A stretch of 8,996 nt of DNA from DAOTWY01 sp003696565 (GTDB lineage Bacteria; Chloroflexota; Anaerolineae; Aggregatilineales; Phototrophicaceae). Position numbers and translations under genes: made by a program. Positions 1-6,975 of the stretch are shown one piece after another (positions within the stretch are counted from its first letter, which is position 1; each line of letters opens with the position of its first letter). The notes under the pieces are model-generated. The model did not search any database. It saw only the letters and a list, made by a program, of their open reading frames with translations, and was not told where the DNA came from. The stretch covers positions 1 through 8,996 of the forward strand of contig DAOTWY010000030.1 in the NCBI GenBank assembly GCA_034435635.1, read 5' to 3'.

Positions 1-1193
1 GGAATTACACCTACGCCTGGGATTTTGGTGATGGACAAACCAGCCCCGCATCGGCTGATCCAAACGCAACGGTGACTTATACTGCCTCTGGTACATACAC
101 CATCACGTTGACCGTAACGGATACTGCTGATAACAGCACCGCGACTGCTCAAAAACAGGTCAATGTTGTGGTTCCACAATTAGACCCAATTGTCATCACA
201 ATTGATACAAACAAGGTCGATGCTTATACTTACAACTTTGTAGCGACTGTTTCAGGTGGGACTGGTAGTTATACATACACTTGGGATTTTGGTGATGGAC
301 AAACTGATACACGAGTAGATGATCCAAACACTAGTGTTACATACGCAAATGTTGGTACATACACCATTACATTATCTGTTAATGATGGCAACACCACTGA
401 AACGGCGCAGACAATTGTTAGTATCAGTAAGCAGGATATTACCTCCATCCTTCCTGATATAAACAGTTTATTCAGCGATCTTCGACCTATTTACGAAGCT
501 GGAATAAATGCTGGACGCAATGCTAACGCCTTTATATTGGTTGGAGATAGCACAATCAGTGATGCAAATTATTTGGATGTGTTCGGTAGCGGCAGTTATA
601 TTTTGGATGCCGGCGTTTCTGATTTACAAGCTGTAATTGATCGCTTTGTGACAAGCAGTAGTTTTACATCACAAGCAACATTTTCTAGTGCTAGTGAACT
701 CTTAGCATCAAGCACAGACGGAAACTGTGCCGGTTTGAGTAACTTGGCTTGTGAAATCAACAAACAAAGTGCTGTAATTGTGCTAATCAACATCGGAAGG
801 CAAGATGCATTAAATGGTGTGGACGAAACAACATTCCGTAATCAGATGAATCAGGTTATCCAAGAGGCTTTGAACCAGAATGCTATTCCGGTTCTTTTCA
901 CAACATACCCATCAAACGATGCAACCATGCAAAGCAATATCGCTGTTGTTAACCAAGCAATTATTGATGCTGCTAATAATACTGATGGTGTTAATGGCGC
1001 AGTTGTTCCTGTGGTCAACATATGGCGTAGCTTTGATGCAATGAGCGGTCGTGGTATCAATGGAGAAATGCCTACAGTGGATCCGCAAGGTGCTGGGTAT
1101 ATTTCCGCAAACCCAATTGCTGGCTATAATGCCTGGAACTATTACACACTTGTCGTTTTACGCGATATTGCTAACATTGTGATGATTCCGTAA
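1..1193 (+). CDS. PKD-repeat surface protein with C-terminal SGNH-hydrolase-like domain (5' partial)
   Basis: The frame is open from base 3, so the gene begins upstream; the GTG at 72 lies inside a PKD domain and is not a start. Two PKD beta-sandwich repeats are visible, each with the WDFGDG core (about nt 18-35 and 282-299) and a GTYTITL strand. A linker follows, then a domain of about 220 residues (nt 510-1190) resembling SGNH/GDSL hydrolases. Its block I serine motif is VGDS (nt 540-551). The block III position reads GRQDA (nt 795-809), where the family has GxND, and the C-terminal Asp-x-x-His block is not recognisable near nt 1077-1136. Two cysteines (nt 726 and 750), the only ones visible, could form a disulfide. 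PKD repeats usually serve extracellular adhesion or spacing, so I infer a secreted or surface protein. Whether the SGNH domain is an active esterase is doubtful. A hairpin follows the stop. Confidence 0.8.
   Translation, partial: NYTYAWDFGDGQTSPASADPNATVTYTASGTYTITLTVTDTADNSTATAQKQVNVVVPQLDPIVITIDTNKVDAYTYNFVATVSGGTGSYTYTWDFGDGQTDTRVDDPNTSVTYANVGTYTITLSVNDGNTTETAQTIVSISKQDITSILPDINSLFSDLRPIYEAGINAGRNANAFILVGDSTISDANYLDVFGSGSYILDAGVSDLQAVIDRFVTSSSFTSQATFSSASELLASSTDGNCAGLSNLACEINKQSAVIVLINIGRQDALNGVDETTFRNQMNQVIQEALNQNAIPVLFTTYPSNDATMQSNIAVVNQAIIDAANNTDGVNGAVVPVVNIWRSFDAMSGRGINGEMPTVDPQGAGYISANPIAGYNAWNYYTLVVLRDIANIVMIP
18..367 (+). repeat. Tandem PKD coding repeat, 264-nt period
   Basis: A 23-nt block encoding the WDFGDGQ core is identical at 18-40 and 282-304. 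A second identical block, ggtacatacaccat, occurs at 90-103 and 354-367. Both pairs are offset by exactly 264 nt (88 codons), so this is one duplicated domain unit, cut by the window start. The DNA identity of the core blocks, next to diverged flanks, suggests recent duplication or ongoing recombination between repeats. More copies may lie upstream. Confidence 0.85.
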
Positions 1194-1201
1194 AGCGTAT
1201 T

Positions 1202-1230
1202 GGGGATAAGGCAAAACTTTCCTTATCCCC
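1202..1230 (+). terminator. Perfect 10-bp hairpin, probable terminator after the PKD gene
   Basis: GGGGATAAGG (1202-1211) and CCTTATCCCC (1221-1230) are perfect inverted repeats around a 9-nt loop, 8 nt after the stop codon at 1191-1193. The downstream bases are CCTTTGT, so the T-tract is poor for a classical intrinsic terminator. It may terminate weakly, protect the mRNA 3' end, or act as a leader structure for the methyltransferase gene, whose ribosome site begins 14 nt later. Confidence 0.6.
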
Positions 1231-1243
1231 CCTTTGTATAGAT

Positions 1244-1247
1244 GGAG
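1244..1247 (+). promoter_or_regulatory. Ribosome binding site GGAG deciding a TTG start at 1255
   Basis: GGAG lies 7 nt before TTG 1255. The longer possible start, TTG 1234, has no such site and lies just behind the hairpin, whose 3' arm would occupy its ribosome site. This favours 1255. Confidence 0.6.
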
Positions 1248-1254
1248 TATCGGT

Positions 1255-2262
1255 TTGATTTATGAACTTGAATTTGCAGCAGGATTAAGTGAAATTGTTC
1301 GGTCTGAGGTTCAGCAAAAATTAGGTTTATCAATACAGCCCAAAAGCAAAGACGATGGCTATCTTCGCTTAAATATAGATCATCCAGCCAAACTTCATCA
1401 ATTAAAAACGATTAACAGCGTTTATTTATGTCTTTATTTTGACATACCCCGTCCCCGTGCTTTATTAGGACATAAGCATTTTACGCGCCTTATTAATCAT
1501 ATTACACACATTCTTGACCAAGACTTTAATAATTTTCATACGCTGTATATTAGCGCAGCCGGTTCAAATTCGAGCACAATGCAGCGATTAAAGCATGAGC
1601 TAGCTCTACGACTTAACTTACAAGCACATACAAAATCTGGAGATTTGTGGTTACGAATCAAGCGACAAGGTAACGGTTGGGAAGTTTTGATCCGAACAAC
1701 ACCAAGACCTTTAGCGACTCGTTCATGGCGTGTGTGTAACTACGAAGGGGCACTCAATGCGCCAGTTGCACATGCAATTGGCTTATTAACATCGCCAGGA
1801 GAAACAGTCGTAAACTTAATGTGCGGATCTGGAACATTGATGATTGAATATCCTCATTCATATAATATGATGGTCGGTTTAGACAACTATGCTAATGCAC
1901 TGACCTGTGCAGAACAGAACATCCAAGCAGCACCTTTGTTAGAAGAAAATAGAATTCGACTTATCAATGCAAGTGTTACTGATACGCCTTTTCCTTCAGC
2001 ATCTGTAGATGTTTTATTGGCGGATTTGCCGTTTGGGCAGCTTATTGGCTCACACCGATATAATCAAAAACTGTATCCTGAAATTATTAAAGAAGCAGCT
2101 CGTATTGCCAAACCTAATGCGCAATTTGCCGTCATAACCCATGAAATTAAATTATTTGAACGTTTACTGACGCAGTCGCTACAATGGCGCGTGGAGTCAG
2201 CACATCGTGTTTCACTTAGGGGATATCATCCGCGTGTTTTTTTACTTAGGAAGGTTTCATGA
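1255..2262 (+). CDS. Probable THUMP-type RNA guanine-N2 methyltransferase (Trm14/THUMPD3-like)
   Basis: The protein is about 335 residues from TTG 1255. The N-terminal ~150 residues look like a divergent THUMP-type RNA-binding region. The segment ending in LATRSWRV corresponds to the L..R.YR stretch that precedes the catalytic domain in the UPF0020/RlmL/Trm14 families. The Rossmann methyltransferase domain follows, with the AdoMet-binding motif I VVNLMCGSGTLMIE (residues 185-198), an acidic motif II in VGLDN, and the catalytic motif IV DLPFG (257-261). DLPFG is the form of the N-methyltransferase (D/N)PP(Y/F) motif found in Trm14 and THUMPD3, which methylate the N2 of a guanine in the tRNA acceptor stem. 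The exact target, tRNA or 23S rRNA, cannot be read from the sequence. It acts in the cytoplasm. Its last 4 nt overlap the next start (ATGA, 2259-2262), so it is probably translationally coupled to a lipoprotein gene, an unexpected partner. Confidence 0.8.
   Translation: MIYELEFAAGLSEIVRSEVQQKLGLSIQPKSKDDGYLRLNIDHPAKLHQLKTINSVYLCLYFDIPRPRALLGHKHFTRLINHITHILDQDFNNFHTLYISAAGSNSSTMQRLKHELALRLNLQAHTKSGDLWLRIKRQGNGWEVLIRTTPRPLATRSWRVCNYEGALNAPVAHAIGLLTSPGETVVNLMCGSGTLMIEYPHSYNMMVGLDNYANALTCAEQNIQAAPLLEENRIRLINASVTDTPFPSASVDVLLADLPFGQLIGSHRYNQKLYPEIIKEAARIAKPNAQFAVITHEIKLFERLLTQSLQWRVESAHRVSLRGYHPRVFLLRKVS
2248..2254 (+). promoter_or_regulatory. Ribosome binding site AGGAAGG before ATG 2259
   Basis: AGGAAGG lies inside the 3' end of the methyltransferase gene. 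The AGGA core is 7 nt from ATG 2259. It supports this start, which overlaps the upstream stop by 4 nt. Confidence 0.7.
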
Positions 2263-3848
2263 ACACAAAAAACTGGTTTATGATTCTAGTGATGCTGGTC
2301 ATTGTCGTTAGTTGTACAACTGATGAAATTGAACCAATTATTGTTCGTTTACAAGTTGATGGACGCGAATTGGTTTATCAACATACAGAGCCAATCACAG
2401 TTGAACAATTTTTACGAGAGGCAAACATTGAATTGAACCCACTTGATCGTATTAATCCACCTGAACCCTGGCGGCAGATAACAAATAATATGCTAATTAC
2501 AATTGTTCGTGTTGTGGAGGAGGAACAGTGTGAAGATGTAAGCATTCCGTTTCGTAGTGAAACACGTCTATTTGAAGGATTACAACCAGGGGAAGAACGA
2601 GTTGAACGCGCTGGTAGTCCAGGCTTAGAGCGGGTTTGCTATCGTGTAGTTATTGAGAACGGTGTGCCGCGTGAACGCATAGAAGCAAGTCGTGTTATTA
2701 TCGAGTCGCCTGTTAATGAAGTGATTTTTGTTGGTCCAACAACAGAACTTGAACCAGTGCCAATCTCTGGTGTTTTAGCATATATTAGCAACGGCAATGC
2801 ATGGATCATTCGTGGTAATAGTACCCGCAAAAGACCTTTAACAATTACATCAGATTTAGATCGGCGTGTATTTGAATTGTCACCAGATGGTCGTCAATTA
2901 CTTTTTTCCCGTGTACGCGAAGGAGGAATTAATCAATTATGGTTAATTCCAGATACAGCTGCAAATGATCCGCAAATGGTGTCTTTAATTCCACAGGATG
3001 TACTATATGCTGACTGGGTGCCTAATACACCCAATACAATCAGTTATTCTACAGCGGAGAGTCAACAATCACCACCTGGTTGGAATGCCTTCAATGATTT
3101 ATGGATTATTACAATAGATCCTGCTACGGGACGGCAGATTCGTATTGAAGAAATACTACCAGAAAGTTCTGGAGGCATTTATGGATGGTGGGGTACGAAC
3201 TATGAATGGTCACCAGACGGCACTCAATTGGCTTGGATACGCGCTAATGCCGTTGGCTTGGTTGATTTAGAGAATGGCGAATTAGAAGAACCGCTTGTGG
3301 AATATGTTGAATTACAAACTGGACAAGATTGGTCATGGCGGACAACTGTTTCCTGGTGGGGATTGGATAGTAGCTTAATCGCTACAACAACACATGGCTT
3401 GCCTGTTGGTGACGAACCAGCAGAAACCAGCCCGGTGTTTAATATTACTGTCGCTTCTGCTGATGGCTCATTTGTAGCAGATATTGTGCCGCAAGCAGGC
3501 ATCTGGTCAACACCGCGATTTTCACCCCCAATTATTGACCCTGATAGTGCATATCCTAGTGGCTATATTGCATATTTACGAGCACGTGAATGGGAACGCA
3601 GTATCAATGGGGAATATGATCTTATTGTAGCAGATCGTGATGGAAGCAACGCCCGTGTAATATTCCCCGAACCTGACCAGCCCGGGTTAACTGCAAGGCA
3701 ATTCGCTAATCATTTCACCTGGAGTCCTGACGGTTCACAACTTGCGTTAATTTATCTTGGTGATTTATGGGTTATTGATGTTGAAACAGGTATCGCATCA
3801 CAAATTACACAAGATGGTGGTGCGTCAAATCCGGTTTGGGTGCCATGA
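2259..3848 (+). CDS. Lipoprotein with DUF348, G5 and TolB-like beta-propeller domains
   Basis: The protein has 529 residues. A hydrophobic signal (residues 6-18) ends in a lipobox-like VVSC with Cys19 as the probable lipidation site, so it should be exported and membrane-anchored. Residues about 27-85 match DUF348, a ubiquitin-like module (VDGRELVY, the TVEQFLREANIEL stretch, DRINP). Residues about 90-160 match a G5 domain, with the IPF start, a central G..G..ERVCYRV stretch, ENG, and the terminal PVNEVIFVG. From about 170 to the end, WD40-like/PD40 propeller blades recur: ELSPDGRQLLFS (206-217), EWSPDGTQLAW (316-326) and TWSPDGSQLAL (487-497). DUF348 and G5 occur in wall-associated proteins such as YabE/Rpf, where G5 is linked to wall or glycan binding. 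Here no lytic domain follows. Apart from Cys19 the only cysteines are 91 and 127, both in G5. I infer a surface scaffold or sensor; the ligand is unknown. Confidence 0.85.
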   Translation: MNTKNWFMILVMLVIVVSCTTDEIEPIIVRLQVDGRELVYQHTEPITVEQFLREANIELNPLDRINPPEPWRQITNNMLITIVRVVEEEQCEDVSIPFRSETRLFEGLQPGEERVERAGSPGLERVCYRVVIENGVPRERIEASRVIIESPVNEVIFVGPTTELEPVPISGVLAYISNGNAWIIRGNSTRKRPLTITSDLDRRVFELSPDGRQLLFSRVREGGINQLWLIPDTAANDPQMVSLIPQDVLYADWVPNTPNTISYSTAESQQSPPGWNAFNDLWIITIDPATGRQIRIEEILPESSGGIYGWWGTNYEWSPDGTQLAWIRANAVGLVDLENGELEEPLVEYVELQTGQDWSWRTTVSWWGLDSSLIATTTHGLPVGDEPAETSPVFNITVASADGSFVADIVPQAGIWSTPRFSPPIIDPDSAYPSGYIAYLRAREWERSINGEYDLIVADRDGSNARVIFPEPDQPGLTARQFANHFTWSPDGSQLALIYLGDLWVIDVETGIASQITQDGGASNPVWVP

Positions 3849-6800
3849 AACGAAGTTGGATAACTTTTTTTATAACATTGTGTCTTTTCTTAGGATCTCT
3901 GGTTGGAACAGTTGGGTCAATTGAGCAACGAGCATACGAGTTGCGAGGTTATGTTAATCCAGTTGATACAAGGGATATCCCATTCAAAATTCCACGGTTA
4001 GGGGTAAATGTAGAACTTACACAATATACACCTGATGACTTACGAAAGAACCTTGATTTGATGCAGCAAGCTAACATTACTTGGGTGCGACAGTTCGTAA
4101 GATGGAATGAAATTGAGCCAACAAAAGGTGTGTTTGACTGGGATAAATGGGATGAAATCATCAGTGTGTTAGGTGAATATCCTGATCTTGAATTAGTTGC
4201 TGTTTTGATCAACGCTCCTGCATGGGCAACCAATAGCAGTTTAAATAATGCTCCACCAAATTCACCATCAGATTTTGCTGTATTTGCAGCTGAATTTGCA
4301 AATCGATATCAAGAACAAGTAGATTATTATCAAATTTGGGATGAACCCAATATTGCAACTGGTTGGGGAATGCAACCACCTCGTGCTGCTGAGTATGCTG
4401 CACTACTTGAAGCCGGCTATTCAGCTATTCATCAACATGATCCAGATTCTTATGTCATGGCTGCAGCCCTTGCGCCTACCGTAGAAACTGGACCGGATAA
4501 TGTTAGTGATGTTATTTATCTTGAAAATTTATATCGATTAGGCGCAGCATCATATGCTGATGGTTTTGCTGCAAAACCATATGGTTTCTCTTATTCACCA
4601 GATGATCGTACGGTAGATTCTAATGTATTAAATTTTTCACGTATCATATTATTGCGTGAGATCATGGTTAAATATGGTGATGGAAAAAAACATTTGTGGG
4701 CAAGTAATTGGGGATGGAACTACTTGCCGCCTAGTTGGGATGGGCTGCCGTCTATATGGGGGCAAGTAAATGAACAGGAGCAAATCGCTTTTACACAAAG
4801 CGCGTTAAGGCGTGCAGAACGTGAATGGGCTTGGCTTGGTGGGATGATTTTACATCATTGGCAACCTGATGCGCCCCCAGATGATCCTATATGGGGTTTT
4901 ACTTTAATAGCGCAAGATGGGACACCGACAGCTATATATAATGCACTCTCTAATATGTCATTGCAAACATCTGTAGCATCTAATGGGCTATATGCGGCTA
5001 AAAATCCTTATGCCCAATATAGTGGGACATGGACTTTTAGTGTGTTAGGAGCTGATATTGGCTGGGTTCAAGATAGTCGCGTCAAGTTTGAATTTACAGG
5101 GAAAGAGATTGCTTTACTTGTTCGGGAAGACGACTATGTAGCTTATTTTTATGTCACTATTGATGGCACTATACCAAATAAATTACCGTTAGATACAAAT
5201 GGCAATGCTTATCTGCTTCTCAAAAGTGATGATTTAACGCCTCAAGTAAGTTTAATCCCGCTTGCAAATAATCTTAAAAATACGGCTTATCATGAGTTAC
5301 ATTTGATTGCAGATGAGCTAATTCCAAATGAAATCACTCATCGTTGGGCATTAATTGGCTTTGCTGTGAGCGATGGTGATTTATCATCACCTTATGATCG
5401 ACAAATTGCCATTAGTAGCATAACAACATTTATAACATTTTTAGCTTTATTGGTTGCGATACAGCAAGTTAATTGGGCAAGTGTTAGAGTTATTAAAATA
5501 TTTTGGAACTCAATTACTATAATCTGGCAACTTAGTTTTGGAATGCTAGTGTCGATTGCGTTAACAGTGAGCATGTTTCTCACTTGGCATGACGGTGTGC
5601 CGGCGGTTTTTCGCCGAGATTCAATTCAACTTCTAATAGCTTTAATGACAGCTGGACTTGCTTATCTTAATCCTGGATTAGTGATCACCATTTTTTGTTG
5701 CTTAGTATTGTTTTGGGTGATTTTTAATCGCATACAAATTGGATTGTTGCTCGTTATATTTTGGTCTCCATTTTTCATGTATCCAGTAGAATTATACCGT
5801 TTTGCTTTCCCGATAGCAGAGATATTGCTGTGGTTAACTTTTGGAGCATGGATAATACAACAACTTATAAATTATCGCCGCGTCACTATTCGATTGAATA
5901 GATTTGACTGGTTGATAATTAGTTTGGTCATAATTGGTGCAATAACAATTACCTGGGCAGAATGGCGAGATGCTGCAATAACAGAGTTTCGCACGTTATT
6001 TATTCAACCTGCATTGTTTTATATGATGTTACGCACAACAATACTGGATAAACAATTTACCAAACAACTGATTGGTGTGGTGATTTTTTCAGGGGTGTTA
6101 GTTGCTGGTATAGGCATTATTGGTTGGCTTCGTAATGACATCACTGTCATAACCGCCGAAGAAGGCGTTCGGCGGTTATCAAGTGTATATGGGTCTCCGA
6201 ACAATGTTGGACTTTACCTTGGACGTTGCATACCATTCGCTCTCGCAATTGCTTGCCTAACAAAAAAATATCGTTTTGTTGCTGCTGCCAGTTTGCTGAT
6301 TATGGCTGTTGCGGTTTTACTTAGTCAAAGTGCCGGTGCATTATTTGTTGGTATCCCAGCATCAGTAGCTGCGATATTGATCGCCATTTATGGTCGTCGG
6401 GCATTTATCCCTCTTATAGCTTTATTATTTATTGGTAGTGTAGGAATTTTGATCGCTATTCAAACACCTCGTTTTGAACGATTAGTCAATTTAACAGAAG
6501 GTACTAATTTTTATCGGATTCGTGTTTGGGAAAGTGCGATCAATGCAATTGAAGATCACCCTATTCAGGGATTGGGGTTAGATCAATTTTTATACCAATT
6601 TCGTGGACAATATATTTTACCTGATGCATGGGAAGAACCAAACTTGTCGCATCCACACAATATTATTTTGGATTTTTGGACAAGATTAGGGTTTGCCGGT
6701 GTTGTATGGTTGTTTGCTTTTTTCGTTATATTTTGGCAACGAGTATGGCAATACAAGTCTTCAATTATAGGAGTTGCCATTATTGGCAGTATGGTAAACA

Positions 6801-6916
6801 TGCTAGCACATGGATTAATTGACAACAGTATTTATGTTCTTGATTTAATGGTAATTTTCATGCTGTTATTGGGTCTGGTGGCAAACCCTTCTACAGAAAT
6901 GAGACATGCCAACTAA
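3845..6916 (+). CDS. Fusion of a glycoside-hydrolase-like domain, a beta-sandwich and an O-antigen ligase (Wzy/WaaL-type) membrane domain
   Basis: The protein is about 1023 residues from ATG 3845, whose ATGA overlaps the upstream stop; TTG 3836 is less likely. An N-terminal hydrophobic segment (residues 2-24) is a signal or anchor. Residues about 50-370 resemble a clan GH-A (beta/alpha)8 barrel: WVRQFVRWNEIEP, FDW, INAPAWA and IWDEPN with the putative acid/base Glu167. The strand-7 position, normally TEFGW with the nucleophile Glu, reads WASNWGWN (Asn288). Residues about 385-515 look like a beta-sandwich, possibly carbohydrate-binding. From about 524 onward there are many membrane helices. 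The ligase signature includes YGSPNN (782-787), LLSQSAG (825-831), a loop with R891-x-R893-x-W895, HPIQGLG (905-911) and HPHN (936-939). Such ligases/polymerases transfer lipid-linked glycan chains outside the membrane. I infer a bifunctional surface-glycan enzyme, or a ligase with a sugar-recognition module. The fold assignment of the first part is less certain than the ligase call. Confidence 0.85.
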   Translation: MKRSWITFFITLCLFLGSLVGTVGSIEQRAYELRGYVNPVDTRDIPFKIPRLGVNVELTQYTPDDLRKNLDLMQQANITWVRQFVRWNEIEPTKGVFDWDKWDEIISVLGEYPDLELVAVLINAPAWATNSSLNNAPPNSPSDFAVFAAEFANRYQEQVDYYQIWDEPNIATGWGMQPPRAAEYAALLEAGYSAIHQHDPDSYVMAAALAPTVETGPDNVSDVIYLENLYRLGAASYADGFAAKPYGFSYSPDDRTVDSNVLNFSRIILLREIMVKYGDGKKHLWASNWGWNYLPPSWDGLPSIWGQVNEQEQIAFTQSALRRAEREWAWLGGMILHHWQPDAPPDDPIWGFTLIAQDGTPTAIYNALSNMSLQTSVASNGLYAAKNPYAQYSGTWTFSVLGADIGWVQDSRVKFEFTGKEIALLVREDDYVAYFYVTIDGTIPNKLPLDTNGNAYLLLKSDDLTPQVSLIPLANNLKNTAYHELHLIADELIPNEITHRWALIGFAVSDGDLSSPYDRQIAISSITTFITFLALLVAIQQVNWASVRVIKIFWNSITIIWQLSFGMLVSIALTVSMFLTWHDGVPAVFRRDSIQLLIALMTAGLAYLNPGLVITIFCCLVLFWVIFNRIQIGLLLVIFWSPFFMYPVELYRFAFPIAEILLWLTFGAWIIQQLINYRRVTIRLNRFDWLIISLVIIGAITITWAEWRDAAITEFRTLFIQPALFYMMLRTTILDKQFTKQLIGVVIFSGVLVAGIGIIGWLRNDITVITAEEGVRRLSSVYGSPNNVGLYLGRCIPFALAIACLTKKYRFVAAASLLIMAVAVLLSQSAGALFVGIPASVAAILIAIYGRRAFIPLIALLFIGSVGILIAIQTPRFERLVNLTEGTNFYRIRVWESAINAIEDHPIQGLGLDQFLYQFRGQYILPDAWEEPNLSHPHNIILDFWTRLGFAGVVWLFAFFVIFWQRVWQYKSSIIGVAIIGSMVNMLAHGLIDNSIYVLDLMVIFMLLLGLVANPSTEMRHAN
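6149..6179 (+). repeat. Perfect 12-bp inverted repeat inside the ligase coding region
   Basis: ATAACCGCCGAA (6149-6160) and TTCGGCGGTTAT (6168-6179) pair perfectly around a 7-nt GAAGGCG loop. The stretch encodes ITAEEGVRRLS, just before the conserved ligase core. It is GC-rich compared with the surrounding AT-rich gene and uses two adjacent CGG codons. The structure is seen directly; any function is unknown. Confidence 0.75.
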
Positions 6917-6960
6917 AGAAACTTTATGGTAAACTGCACTACACATTTTCATTGAAAAAT

Positions 6961-6966
6961 AGGAGG
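6961..6966 (+). promoter_or_regulatory. Ribosome binding site AGGAGG deciding a TTG start at 6976
   Basis: A perfect AGGAGG lies 9 nt before TTG 6976. That start gives MRIVITGGAGFIGSH, the typical N-terminus of this dehydrogenase family. The longer TTG 6952 start would put this site inside the coding region, and GTG 6971 is out of frame. Confidence 0.85.
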
Positions 6967-6975
6967 TATAGTGCA

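Noticed and set aside
3224..3502. 92-codon open frame on the minus strand within the lipoprotein gene
   Set aside because: It lies wholly antisense to a well-supported gene, has no ribosome site I can see and no recognisable motif.
3949..4233. 94-codon open frame on the minus strand within the hydrolase-ligase gene
   Set aside because: It is a shadow of the real gene; its composition follows the antisense of a conserved barrel domain.
5601..5616. CGGCG/CGCCG hairpin followed by no T-run
   Set aside because: A 5-bp stem within a coding region with its T-run in the loop; not terminator-like.
6819..6847. TTGACA followed 17 nt later by GATTTA as a possible promoter for the decarboxylase
   Set aside because: The -10 match is poor, the site lies inside the upstream coding region, and TTGACA is expected by chance in such AT-rich DNA.
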